From Sulfurovum sp. (GTDB taxonomy: Bacteria; Campylobacterota; Campylobacteria; Campylobacterales; Sulfurovaceae), in contig WGDG01000289.1 in the NCBI GenBank assembly GCA_015493425.1, forward strand, positions 1 to 10,759: a stretch of DNA of 10,759 bases. Reading direction: 5' to 3'. The notes beneath the pieces are model-generated. The model saw only the letters and a list, made by a program, of their open reading frames with translations, was not told where the DNA came from and searched no databases. Below, in pieces: positions 1 through 7,462 of the stretch. Every line of letters begins with the position of its first letter. Within the stretch, counting starts at the first letter, position 1. A program made the translations under genes and the position numbers.

Positions 1-48
1 ATTCTTAATATTTTATAATATATTACTTCTTGTTTAATGATCTTTGGA

Positions 49-54
49 TAAAAT
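49..54 (+). promoter_or_regulatory. Putative -10 element for murA
   Basis: TAAAAT, within GGATAAAATCAC, lies 28 bases before the murA start. The same hexamer precedes ychF in this window. Campylobacterota vegetative promoters typically have a conserved -10 and a poorly conserved -35 region, and I see no good -35 here. A second candidate, TATAAT at 14-19, lies in the AT-rich leader and could equally serve. The call rests on pattern alone. Confidence 0.4.
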
Positions 55-82
55 CACACATTACATTATTTTAGGAATGCAG

Positions 83-1351
83 ATGGATTATCTTCAAATT
101 AACGGTGGGAAAAAGCTAAGCGGCAGCATCACGATCAGTGGTGCGAAGAATGCTGCACTGCCTGTAATCGCGGCCACAATACTGAGTGACAAACCGGTCA
201 CACTGACCAACCTTCCCAATGTCGTTGACATTCGTACCCTGCTCAAGCTGTTGACAATGCTTGGCGGCAATGTTACACATGAAGATACCGTTGCCTACAT
301 AGACAACAGTTCCATCAATTCGCATAAAGCTGTGTATGAGATCGTCTCGCAAATGCGTGCGTCCATTCTTGTACTCGGGCCTCTGCTTGCCCGTTTTGGA
401 GAGTGTGAAGTGAGCCTTCCCGGTGGTTGTGCCATAGGACAGCGTCCTATCGATCTGCATCTCAAAGCCCTGGAGGCGATGGGTGCCCACATAGAGATAA
501 AAAGCGGATATGTCCATGCTGTCGCCCCTGAAGGACTTAAGGGTGCGAAGATCATTTTTGACAAGATCACGGTTGGGGGAACGGAAAACACGTTGATGGC
601 GGCGGCACTTGCAAAGGGCACCACTACCATTATCAATGCAGCAAAAGAACCGGAAATCGTTCAGCTTTGTGACATGCTTGCTTCAGCCGGTGTCGCCATA
701 GAAGGCATTGGTACCAATGAACTGGTCATTGAAGGGACAGGCGGCGAACCGCTCACCTTTCCTGAAACAGAGATCATCCCGGATCGCATCGAGGCGGGTA
801 CGTATCTTTGTGCCGGTGCCATTACCAACTCTTCCATTACCCTCCACAAGGTCAATGCAGAACATATCCGTGCTTCTCTGGACAAACTGGAAACCATGGG
901 CTTTGGTTTCGAGATCGATAATGACAGTGTCACCATACTCCCGGCAGAAACGATCAAACCGGTCAATCTCATTACGGTCGAATACCCCGGTTTCCCGACG
1001 GATATGCAGGCACAGTTTATGGCAGTAGCAGCTATTGCCGAAGGGGAAAGCCTCATTGAAGAGCGCCTCTTTGAAAACCGTTTTATGCATGTCAGTGAAC
1101 TCAATCGTCTCGGTGCCGATATCTGGCTTAAAGGCAGTACCGCTGCGGTCAAAGGGGTTGACAAGCTCTACGGTGCCGATGTGATGGCTACCGATCTGCG
1201 TGCCTCTTCCGCACTGGTACTTGCGGGACTGGTTGCAGAAGGTACTACCAATGTCCGACGCATTTACCACCTCGACAGAGGCTACGACAATCTTGAAGGT
1301 AAACTCGCAGCACTCGGTGCCGATATTGTCCGTAAAAAAGAGCAGAAGTAA
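83..1351 (+). CDS. murA: UDP-N-acetylglucosamine 1-carboxyvinyltransferase (MurA)
   Basis: MurA transfers enolpyruvate from PEP to UDP-GlcNAc, the first committed step of peptidoglycan synthesis in the cytoplasm. The protein is 422 residues, close to the family's usual 420. Visible family features are K22-N23 in SGAKNAALP, the catalytic Cys116 in GGCAIGQRP, D307 in FPTDMQAQF and R399 in HLDRGY, which match the E. coli catalytic residues K22, C115, D305 and R397. Because Cys116 is present rather than Asp, the enzyme should be of the fosfomycin-sensitive type. I chose the ATG at 83, with AGGA at 73-76 six bases upstream, because the protein then begins MDYLQINGGKKLSG as MurA normally does. In-frame ATGs at 44 and 77 would add 13 or 2 residues with no match to the family. 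The CYTH gene follows one base after the stop. Confidence 0.97.
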   Translation: MDYLQINGGKKLSGSITISGAKNAALPVIAATILSDKPVTLTNLPNVVDIRTLLKLLTMLGGNVTHEDTVAYIDNSSINSHKAVYEIVSQMRASILVLGPLLARFGECEVSLPGGCAIGQRPIDLHLKALEAMGAHIEIKSGYVHAVAPEGLKGAKIIFDKITVGGTENTLMAAALAKGTTTIINAAKEPEIVQLCDMLASAGVAIEGIGTNELVIEGTGGEPLTFPETEIIPDRIEAGTYLCAGAITNSSITLHKVNAEHIRASLDKLETMGFGFEIDNDSVTILPAETIKPVNLITVEYPGFPTDMQAQFMAVAAIAEGESLIEERLFENRFMHVSELNRLGADIWLKGSTAAVKGVDKLYGADVMATDLRASSALVLAGLVAEGTTNVRRIYHLDRGYDNLEGKLAALGADIVRKKEQK

Positions 1352-1352
1352 T

Positions 1353-1817
1353 ATGGCACTGGAGATAGAGCGCAAGTTCCTTGTCGACACCTCAAAACTC
1401 CCTCCCCTGCCTGCCCCCTACACTATCAAACAGGGCTACATCGCTGCCAGAAACGCGACCGTACGTGTCCGCATCCGGGACAAAGAAGCTTTTCTCACAC
1501 TTAAAGGCAGGACAACCGGTGTGACCCGCTCTGAATTTGAGTACCCTGTTCCGCTTTCTGATGCCGAAGCGATGCTCACACAGCTTTGCGAAAAACCCTA
1601 CATCGATAAAAAACGTTATTTGCTTTCATATGCAGAACATACATGGGAACTCGATATTTTTGAGGGAGAGAATGAAGGACTGATTGTAGCCGAAATTGAA
1701 CTTTCCAGTGAAGATGAAGTATTTGAAAAACCCGAATGGGTCACAGCTGAAGTTTCCGGTGACCCGCGTTACCGTAATGCCTACCTTGTAAATCATCCGT
1801 ATAGGACATGGCAATAA
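1353..1817 (+). CDS. CYTH domain protein (triphosphate tunnel metalloenzyme family)
   Basis: A 154-residue single-domain CYTH protein. The signature ExExK is present at residues 4-8 (EIERK). It is followed by the alternating charged residues that line the tunnel in this fold: R38 and R40 (VRVRI), K51 (TLKG), E61 and E63 (SEFEY), K87-R88, D101, and E114 and E116 (AEIEL). The end, with EVSGDPRYRNAYL at about 133-145, is typical of stand-alone bacterial CYTH proteins. Characterised relatives hydrolyse inorganic triphosphate or make cAMP (class IV cyclase); which applies here cannot be read from the sequence, though short stand-alone bacterial members are more often triphosphatases. No signal peptide, so cytoplasmic. 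The ATG lies one base after the murA stop (TAATATG) with only a weak ribosome site inside murA, suggesting coupled translation. Confidence 0.9.
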   Translation: MALEIERKFLVDTSKLPPLPAPYTIKQGYIAARNATVRVRIRDKEAFLTLKGRTTGVTRSEFEYPVPLSDAEAMLTQLCEKPYIDKKRYLLSYAEHTWELDIFEGENEGLIVAEIELSSEDEVFEKPEWVTAEVSGDPRYRNAYLVNHPYRTWQ

Positions 1818-1869
1818 ACCTGTTGTCCCAGGCTTGATATCAGATTGTGATTCCTGTGTTATAGGGAAC

Positions 1870-2943
1870 TTATACCTGCACCGTTTCCCCACGCAGTACA
1901 TCCAGTACATTCGTCGCATACGAGCCTTTGGGAAGCACGAAGCCCAGCTCATAGTGTGCTTTCTCCGGAATATAGCGTTTTTCAATCTCCGTTACCTGCA
2001 CCCAGGCGTAGCGTCTGGCACCGTAGAGCTTTATGGGCTCGTCAAACTGTGCCTCAATGATGCCGGCAACATTGTCGGCGCGTTTGGTCTTGCTGCCGGG
2101 TATCAGCCCTGTGGGTGCCGTGTCTTTGGTGGCAAAACGCGCTGCTTCGGTTTCAACATCTTCGGCTCCGAAGAGTTTCCCGTAGGGGTAGTGCATCATC
2201 AAGTCACCTGCAAGCAGTTTGTAGAAGTTTGGCTGCGCTCCGGCTCCCTTGAGTGCGCCCTGCGGCAGCTGCATCAGTGTTTCAACCTCCGGCTCTTCGA
2301 ATTTCTCCAGCAGCAGATTAATCTCCATCCGTTTGGCCAGCCAGCGGTTAAAAAGCCAGCTCTGGTAGGAACCCATCAGAAATTCCCGTGTTTTTCTGTC
2401 ACGCATTTTCAACGTGCCTTCGATGAGCTTTTTACCATCTTCCCAGTTGTTACCGTTGGTACCGAAGCGCTGGTCGCCAAAATAGTTGGGAACGCCGTTG
2501 GCTTTAATCCATTTCAGTACCGAATCAAGCTTTTCTTTCTGGACACCAAGAACCTTTTTCAGCCGTAATTCGAAGCGGTTTCCTTTGAGGTGACCGATGC
2601 GTATTTTATTGCTGTGCCGGACAGTGTCGAGTATCTTGATCTTTTCATGGTTGAAGTGTTGCAGTTTCTCTTCGAACTTTGCAGGCAGCGAAATGTACTG
2701 GATGGTCATCGCATGCTTGTCTTTGAGTCCCGCATAGCCTATGTCACGCCGTCTGATGCCAAGGAAATCGGCAAAGGCATCGAGCATCTCCCAGGTTGTT
2801 GCCTCTTTTTTACGTACCTTCATCACCAGATGTTCCCCCTCTCCGGTAAAAGGATAAAGGGGAATTTCCTCAACGGTAAAATCGCGTGGTGAGGCATTAA
2901 ATACAAATTCATTTTTGATATTGAGCGGGTAGATACGTTTCAT
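1870..2943 (-). CDS. truD: tRNA pseudouridine(13) synthase TruD
   Basis: TruD isomerises uridine 13 to pseudouridine in tRNA(Glu) and some other tRNAs. The protein is 357 residues, near the 349 of E. coli TruD. It shows the catalytic Asp75 inside GYAGLKDKHA, the family motif NYFGDQRFG at 153-161, the SWLFNRWLAKR helix at about 195-205, and a C-terminal LPKGSYATNVLDVLRG at 337-352 that closes the pseudouridine synthase fold. The N-terminal SPRDFTVEEIPLYPF segment is also typical. The ATG is preceded by GAAAGAAG, a weak ribosome site. The gene is convergent with the CYTH gene, with a 52-base gap and no clear terminator, and divergent from gph. Function is well supported by motifs; substrate range is from the family. 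Confidence 0.96.
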   Translation of the reverse strand: MKRIYPLNIKNEFVFNASPRDFTVEEIPLYPFTGEGEHLVMKVRKKEATTWEMLDAFADFLGIRRRDIGYAGLKDKHAMTIQYISLPAKFEEKLQHFNHEKIKILDTVRHSNKIRIGHLKGNRFELRLKKVLGVQKEKLDSVLKWIKANGVPNYFGDQRFGTNGNNWEDGKKLIEGTLKMRDRKTREFLMGSYQSWLFNRWLAKRMEINLLLEKFEEPEVETLMQLPQGALKGAGAQPNFYKLLAGDLMMHYPYGKLFGAEDVETEAARFATKDTAPTGLIPGSKTKRADNVAGIIEAQFDEPIKLYGARRYAWVQVTEIEKRYIPEKAHYELGFVLPKGSYATNVLDVLRGETVQV

Positions 2944-2978
2944 AAATGGCTTCTTTCAAGTTGATGTGGCGTTTTGAT

Positions 2979-3006
2979 TTGACATTTTACCCTAACTCAG
3001 TATAAT
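2979..3006 (+). promoter_or_regulatory. Near-consensus sigma-70 promoter for gph
   Basis: TTGACA at 2979-2984 and TATAAT at 3001-3006 are separated by 16 bases, so both hexamers are exact matches to the bacterial consensus. Transcription would begin near 3013, leaving a leader of about 25 bases before the TTG start of gph. The element lies between the divergent truD and gph genes. A perfect -35 is unusual for Campylobacterota, where that region is generally weak. Confidence 0.8.
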
Positions 3007-3038
3007 CCGCACATATGATAAAAATAAGGGACTGAGCA

Positions 3039-3716
3039 TTGAACTGGAAAGAGAAAAAAGCCATCTTCTTCGACCTTGACGGTACGCTTATTGACAGTGT
3101 ACCTGATCTCGCGCTTGCGGTCAATGAGATACTGGTAAAACTGGGCAGGAAACCCTTCAGTGAAGATACCATCCGCTTCTGGGTCGGTAACGGGGCGCAG
3201 ACACTGGTCAAACGTGCCCTGATTGGAGAGCGGGACATCGAGGGCAGACAGATCGATGATGCCCTTTTTGAAAATGCATTAACACACTTTCTTGCCGCCT
3301 ACCGGAAGCATCTATGTGAGGCGACACGTCCCTATCCGCATGTGAAGGAAACGCTTCATGTACTGAAAGCACGCGGGTACAGACTGGCCATCGTCACCAA
3401 CAAACCTGAGGAGTTTGTCGCTCCTATTCTTGAAGGACTCGGAATGGCAGCGCTTTTTGAAGTCTGGCTGGGCGGAGACAGTTTGCCAAAGAAAAAGCCC
3501 GACCCTATGCCGCTGCTGCACCTTTGTGAAACGATGCAGCTGAACGTAGAAGAGGCTGTCATAGTGGGAGATTCCAAAAACGACATACTCGCTGCCCAAG
3601 CCTGCGGTATGGAGTCGGTAGGCGTGACATATGGATATAATTACGGTGAGGATATTGCGGTATATCATCCGACTGTTGTTATAGAGGAGTTTGGAGAACT
3701 ATTAAACATCTTGTAA
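3039..3716 (+). CDS. gph: HAD-family phosphoglycolate phosphatase (Gph type)
   Basis: A 225-residue haloacid dehalogenase phosphatase. Motif I is FFDLDGTLIDS with the nucleophile D12 and acid/base D14. Motif II is VTNKP (T120), motif III is the lysine cluster at 151-153 (KKKPDP), and motif IV is VGDSKNDILAAQ with D178 and D182. Residues of about 19-90 form the helical C1 cap. The end, YGYNYGEDIAVYHPT, is characteristic of Gph, which clears 2-phosphoglycolate arising from DNA repair or oxygenase side reactions. Other small phosphate esters are possible substrates. The start is TTG: an in-frame TGA at 3033-3035 excludes anything further upstream, AAGGGA at 3026-3031 sits seven bases before, and no in-frame ATG occurs before motif I. 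Cytoplasmic; probably first gene of a unit with the FAD oxidoreductase. Confidence 0.88.
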   Translation: MNWKEKKAIFFDLDGTLIDSVPDLALAVNEILVKLGRKPFSEDTIRFWVGNGAQTLVKRALIGERDIEGRQIDDALFENALTHFLAAYRKHLCEATRPYPHVKETLHVLKARGYRLAIVTNKPEEFVAPILEGLGMAALFEVWLGGDSLPKKKPDPMPLLHLCETMQLNVEEAVIVGDSKNDILAAQACGMESVGVTYGYNYGEDIAVYHPTVVIEEFGELLNIL

Positions 3717-3741
3717 GGTGCTGTAGTACCCTTACAGCATC
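3717..3741 (+). other. Nine-base-pair stem-loop between gph and the FAD oxidoreductase gene
   Basis: GGTGCTGTA (3717-3725) pairs with TACAGCATC (3733-3741) around a seven-base loop; eight pairs are Watson-Crick and one is G-T. It begins immediately after the gph stop codon. No run of T follows on either strand, so it is not a standard intrinsic terminator. It could protect the 3' end of gph mRNA or adjust expression of the next gene, whose ribosome site starts nine bases later. The function is not visible in the sequence. Confidence 0.55.
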
Positions 3742-3761
3742 CTGTAGAGAAAGGAGAACAG

Positions 3762-5192
3762 GTGTCTAAAACACAACCGAAAATTGCCATTGTCGGCGGT
3801 GGTATTGCCGGAAGTACCACTGCACTCTTCCTTGCCAAAGCGGGAGCGAAAGTCACGCTCTTTGAAAAAGCTCCCAGTCTGGTAAGCGGACCGCCCTTTT
3901 GCCATCTTCATGCCGGCGGTAACCTCTACCCTGAGATCAGTGACGAACAATGCCTCACCCTGCTGAAGCAGTCCATTGACTTCGCACGGATTTACCCACA
4001 CGGTGTTGACCACCGTCCTACTATTGTTGCATTGCCGGCCTATTGCAGTAGAGGTACACAACATCTGATGCCGAGGCTGGAAAAGTTGAGGGCACACTAT
4101 GAAACACTGGTCGCCAAAGATGCAAGGAATCGGGTACTCGGTGATCCGGCTGTCTATTTTAAATGTTACGAGAGAGAAGCGATAGAGGCGCTGAAAGATG
4201 AGACCATTAAACTGAAACCCCAAACACTCGATGAGTGGATGATCCCCTTTGCCCAGAAGGCTGATCTTGACAAGCTTCAGTTTCCTGTCATACTGGTGCA
4301 GGAGTACGGACTCAACCTTTTTCGTATCGGTGCACGGCTGATGCTTGACCTGGGGAAAGACTCCAATATCACACTGCATCTCTCTACGGGCGTTCAAAAG
4401 GTACAACAGGAAATGGATGGATGGTCTGTGCAAACCGGTACAAAAACAGAAACGTTTGATTACCTTGTCAATGCTGCAGGTTATCAGACAGGTAAAATTG
4501 ACGATATGGTCGGTGTACCCTGTGAACGTATGGTAGAGTTCAAGGCTGCCTATGTCACACAGTGGGAAGCGGAAAGCTCCCATCTCTGGCCGGAGATTAT
4601 CTTTCAGGGCGAACGCGGTACACCACGCGGCATGGGACAGTTTACACCCTATCCGCAGGGACATGTCCAGCTGCATGGTATGACCAAAGATATCACCCTG
4701 TATGAAGATGGTCTTGTTGCAAGTACTCCACTCAGCTGTCAGCCACAGCTGCCGCAAAACCTTGTTGAAAAAATAGAAGCCGACTGGACATGGAGTGAAA
4801 CAAAGGAGCGTACACAAAAGGCCATCGAGCACCTGAGCCGTTTCATCCCCTCCTTCGCTTCGGCAAAAACCGCATCAAAGCCGCTCTTTGGGGCACAACA
4901 GATACCGGGCAGTGACCCTACACTTCGGGTGGCCGAAGTTGCATTCCCTATCCCCCGGTACGCCCGCTGTGAGATTGTCAAGGTCTCCTCAACGATCGAT
5001 ATGGCCCATGCCATTCTTGAAAACCTTGTTTCGCTTGGTCTGATGGAAGAAGCGACAACGGTCGAAATAGATCATATGAGCACATCAATTGAAGCAGAAG
5101 CAATTAGCAAAGAGGCCGAAAGGCTTTGCCGTATACGCGAATATCCGGAAGCCATGGCACATTTGTGTGTAGCCCAAGAAGAGGATCGGTAG
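3762..5192 (+). CDS. FAD-dependent oxidoreductase (DAO-like), substrate unknown
   Basis: A 476-residue flavoprotein. The N terminus IAIVGGGIAGSTTALFLAK gives the GxGxxG dinucleotide-binding loop (G12-G17) with the ribose-binding acidic residue E35 at the end of the second strand (VTLFEK). A second FAD contact, YLVNAAG, lies at 234-240, as in the D-amino-acid oxidase-like superfamily. No signal peptide or membrane helix is apparent. I do not recognise the middle and C-terminal substrate domain, so no substrate is assigned; the malate:quinone oxidoreductases of this phylum share the fold but look different in the body. The start is GTG with a strong AAAGGAG ribosome site at 3750-3756, five bases upstream. 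It lies 45 bases after gph across a stem-loop and is probably co-transcribed with it. Confidence 0.82.
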   Translation: MSKTQPKIAIVGGGIAGSTTALFLAKAGAKVTLFEKAPSLVSGPPFCHLHAGGNLYPEISDEQCLTLLKQSIDFARIYPHGVDHRPTIVALPAYCSRGTQHLMPRLEKLRAHYETLVAKDARNRVLGDPAVYFKCYEREAIEALKDETIKLKPQTLDEWMIPFAQKADLDKLQFPVILVQEYGLNLFRIGARLMLDLGKDSNITLHLSTGVQKVQQEMDGWSVQTGTKTETFDYLVNAAGYQTGKIDDMVGVPCERMVEFKAAYVTQWEAESSHLWPEIIFQGERGTPRGMGQFTPYPQGHVQLHGMTKDITLYEDGLVASTPLSCQPQLPQNLVEKIEADWTWSETKERTQKAIEHLSRFIPSFASAKTASKPLFGAQQIPGSDPTLRVAEVAFPIPRYARCEIVKVSSTIDMAHAILENLVSLGLMEEATTVEIDHMSTSIEAEAISKEAERLCRIREYPEAMAHLCVAQEEDR

Positions 5193-5221
5193 GCCTAACC
5201 GCCTTTTCACGAAGATTTCGC

Positions 5222-5227
5222 TAAAAT
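5222..5227 (+). promoter_or_regulatory. Putative -10 element for ychF and the downstream gene run
   Basis: TAAAAT in TTCGCTAAAATCATG lies 27 bases before the ychF start, in the 62-base gap after the FAD oxidoreductase gene. It matches the -10 seen before murA, both in sequence and in distance. No recognisable -35 is present. If real, it would drive the six co-oriented genes up to mltG. Confidence 0.5.
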
Positions 5228-5254
5228 CATGCCACTTATTTATGAAGGATCATC

Positions 5255-6358
5255 ATGGGACTTGGCATCGGACTTGTTGGACTGCCCAACGTAGGAAAAT
5301 CGACCACATTCAACGCGCTGACCAAAGCGCAAAACGCTGAGAGCGCAAACTACCCGTTCTGTACTATCGAGCCGAACAAGGCAGTAGTGCCCGTACCGGA
5401 CAAGCGTCTGGACGAACTCTCCAAAATTGTTAACCCTGAACGCGTACAGCACTCCACACTGGACTTTGTTGACATTGCCGGACTGGTCAAGGGGGCAAGC
5501 AAGGGTGAAGGGCTTGGTAACAAGTTTCTAAGCAATATTCGTGAAACCGAAGTGATTCTGCAGATTGTCAGATGTTTCGAAGATGAGAACATCACCCATG
5601 TTGAAGGCAGCATTGATCCGGTGCGTGATATTGAAATTATCGAAACAGAGCTGCTTCTGGCAGATATGGATGCTTTGGAAAAGCGTATTGCAACGATGCA
5701 GAAAAAGGCTAAAGGGAACGACCGTGAGGCCAAACTGCAGCTTCCCGTTGCCGAAGCACTTTTGAAACACCTGGAAGAGGGACAGCCTGCTTCTACCTTC
5801 TCTGACAAAGACAGCGAAGGCTTCATTACCCTGCTCAGAGATCTCAGACTGCTGAGTAACAAAGAGATCATTTACGGTGCCAATGTCGATGAAGACGGCC
5901 TTGCCGAAGACAATGAGTATGTGGAAGCGCTCAAAGCCTACGCGGCCGAGCGTAACCGTGAAGTGATCAAACTCTGCGCAAAAGTCGAAGAGGAAATGGT
6001 CGATTTCGACGAAGAAGAGAAGATGGAAATGCTTGAATCGCTTGGTGTCGAAGAGAGCGGACTCGAACAGATCATACGCAAAGGGTTTGAAAAGCTGGGA
6101 CTGATGAGCTACTTTACCGCCGGTGTCAAAGAGGTGCGTGCATGGACTATTCGTCAGGGAACAACAGCACCCAAAGCAGCAGCGGTTATTCACAACGACT
6201 TTGAAAAAGGTTTCATCCGTGCCGAAGTCATCAGCTATGAAGACTTCATTGAATATGGTGGCGAACAGGGAGCCAAAGAAGCAGGTAAAATGCGTCTTGA
6301 AGGGAAAGACTATATCGTTCAGGACGGTGATGTCATGCATTTCAGATTCAACGTTTAA
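5255..6358 (+). CDS. ychF: Redox-regulated ATPase/GTPase YchF (Obg family)
   Basis: YchF/OLA1 is a ribosome-associated P-loop NTPase that, unlike most Obg-family proteins, prefers ATP. The 367-residue length is normal. Visible are the G1 P-loop GLPNVGKS (9-16), the G3 motif DIAG (73-76), a conserved His at about 115 in the loop region, and NVDE at 210-213 in place of the GTPase NKxD motif, the change associated with ATP specificity in this family. A helical insert (about 125-200) precedes the C-terminal TGS domain (about 283-366), which ends in YIVQDGDVMHFRFNV. The ATG has AAGGA at 5245-5249, five bases upstream. It heads a packed gene run; the next start is 13 bases after its stop. Confidence 0.97.
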   Translation: MGLGIGLVGLPNVGKSTTFNALTKAQNAESANYPFCTIEPNKAVVPVPDKRLDELSKIVNPERVQHSTLDFVDIAGLVKGASKGEGLGNKFLSNIRETEVILQIVRCFEDENITHVEGSIDPVRDIEIIETELLLADMDALEKRIATMQKKAKGNDREAKLQLPVAEALLKHLEEGQPASTFSDKDSEGFITLLRDLRLLSNKEIIYGANVDEDGLAEDNEYVEALKAYAAERNREVIKLCAKVEEEMVDFDEEEKMEMLESLGVEESGLEQIIRKGFEKLGLMSYFTAGVKEVRAWTIRQGTTAPKAAAVIHNDFEKGFIRAEVISYEDFIEYGGEQGAKEAGKMRLEGKDYIVQDGDVMHFRFNV

Positions 6359-6371
6359 CGAGGATATATCC

Positions 6372-6833
6372 ATGAAAAAAATACTTTTGGCAGCAATGAT
6401 GCTGCTGGCACTGACAGGCTGTGATAACAAAAAAGGAGCTTTCTTTGAAAGTGTCCCTTCCCAAAATAATCTGCCCACGGCTGTTTCCAAATTTCTGAAG
6501 ATCATCAAAGCAAAACATTTGATGCACTTTGCGACCATTGACCATGCAGCCATAGCCCAAAAAGCCGGCATGGATCTGCGTCCCGAAACGGTTGTGCTCT
6601 TTGGAAATCCGAAAATGGGGACAAAATTAATGGAGTGTAACCCCTCGATGGGGCTGGATCTTCCGCTTCGTATGCTCTTTACAACAGACTATGAAGGCAA
6701 AACGACCATCTCCTATACCAACCCCGAATACTGGACACTCAAACACAACATTAAAGATAAGAATTGTTTAGGTATCATTAGAAATATGCACATCATGCTG
6801 CAGGAGCTCAGTGCGGCTGCCGCAAAGAAATAA
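6372..6833 (+). CDS. DUF302 domain lipoprotein
   Basis: A 153-residue predicted lipoprotein. The signal peptide MKKILLAAMMLLALTGC ends in the lipobox LTGC, making Cys17 the lipidated residue. The body carries a DUF302 domain at about 50-117, recognised from the pattern TVVLFGNPKMGTKLMECNP followed by LDLPLRMLFTTDYEGKTT. DUF302 proteins have no established biochemical role. Position +2 after the Cys is Asp, which in E. coli favours retention in the inner membrane; whether the rule holds in this phylum is uncertain. The start is the ATG at 6372 with GAGGA at 6360-6364; longer in-frame extensions only overlap ychF and would bury the signal peptide. It sits between ychF and a YceI-family gene, so both periplasmic-side proteins are probably made together. 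Confidence 0.85.
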   Translation: MKKILLAAMMLLALTGCDNKKGAFFESVPSQNNLPTAVSKFLKIIKAKHLMHFATIDHAAIAQKAGMDLRPETVVLFGNPKMGTKLMECNPSMGLDLPLRMLFTTDYEGKTTISYTNPEYWTLKHNIKDKNCLGIIRNMHIMLQELSAAAAKK

Positions 6834-6852
6834 TGCTTTTCAAGGAGCCACA

Positions 6853-7461
6853 ATGAAAAAAATACTTATGTCCGCCCTTCTTTTTTCCGGGACACTGCTC
6901 TATGCAAAAGGAGGCTGTACGCTTGTACAGAGTGACCGTGTCGATGTTGTCTGGCAAGCCTACAAGACCCCTGCAAAGATCGGAGTCAAGGGAAAATTTC
7001 CTTCACTCTCCTACCACCCTACCCACAAAGAAGGAAAGAATTTCAAAGCGCTCTTTGAAGGTGCCACTGTTGCCATCGATACAACAAAGGTCGATAGCGG
7101 CAATACTGTTCGTGACGGGAAACTGGTCAGATACTTTTTCAAACAGATGAAAACACCGAAGATCACTGGGAAAATTCTCTCTGTTACCCCTGATGCACAT
7201 ACCAAAGGCAAGCCCTACACCGGAAAACTTGAAGTGGCTTTGACAATGAACGGCAAAACTGTCAATACGCCTCTTGATTATCACTATGAAAAAGAACTTT
7301 TCAAGGCACAGGGGAACATAGACCTCATGGATTTTGCCGCCGGTACCGCACTGAAAAGCATTAACCGTGCCTGCTATGACCTGCACAAGGGTAAAACCTG
7401 GAGTGATGTGAGCATCGGGTTTGTCACCACAGTCAAAGCAACCAAGTGTGACAGTAAATAA
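6853..7461 (+). CDS. YceI-family periplasmic protein
   Basis: A 202-residue exported protein. Residues 1-18 form a signal peptide with likely cleavage after LLYA. The mature part shows a YceI-like lipocalin pattern: an early strand with VDVVWQAYKT, a GVKGKF element at 44-49, DSGNTVRDGKLVRYFF at 81-96 (the family's D-x-G/rD helix), repeated beta strands, and the closing KTWSDVSIGF strand at 181-190. YceI proteins bind polyisoprenoid lipids in a beta barrel; their cellular role is mostly unknown. Cys22 near the mature N terminus and Cys199 near the end could form a disulfide, with Cys174 left over. The ATG has AAGGAG at 6842-6847, five bases upstream. It lies 19 bases after the DUF302 gene, and the next start follows its stop by one base. 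Confidence 0.85.
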   Translation: MKKILMSALLFSGTLLYAKGGCTLVQSDRVDVVWQAYKTPAKIGVKGKFPSLSYHPTHKEGKNFKALFEGATVAIDTTKVDSGNTVRDGKLVRYFFKQMKTPKITGKILSVTPDAHTKGKPYTGKLEVALTMNGKTVNTPLDYHYEKELFKAQGNIDLMDFAAGTALKSINRACYDLHKGKTWSDVSIGFVTTVKATKCDSK

Positions 7462-7462
7462 G

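Noticed and set aside
44..82. A longer MurA start at the ATG at position 44
   Set aside because: It would begin before or inside the likely promoter, lacks a ribosome site, and adds 13 residues not seen in MurA proteins.
683..1390. A 235-codon open frame on the minus strand inside murA
   Set aside because: It lies wholly within or against murA and the CYTH start, has no ribosome site I can see and no domain pattern; it is a shadow of the coding strand.
1818..1869. A bidirectional terminator between the CYTH gene and truD
   Set aside because: Only very short inverted repeats (4-5 pairs, and the palindrome TGATATCA at 1835-1842) are present, with no T tract on either strand.
1834..2568. A 244-codon plus-strand open frame opposite truD
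   Set aside because: Antisense to TruD, whose motifs are complete; the translation has no family pattern.
3732..4832. A 366-codon minus-strand open frame across the flavoprotein gene
   Set aside because: It is antisense to a clear FAD protein and its translation is Cys/Phe-rich without any recognisable domain.
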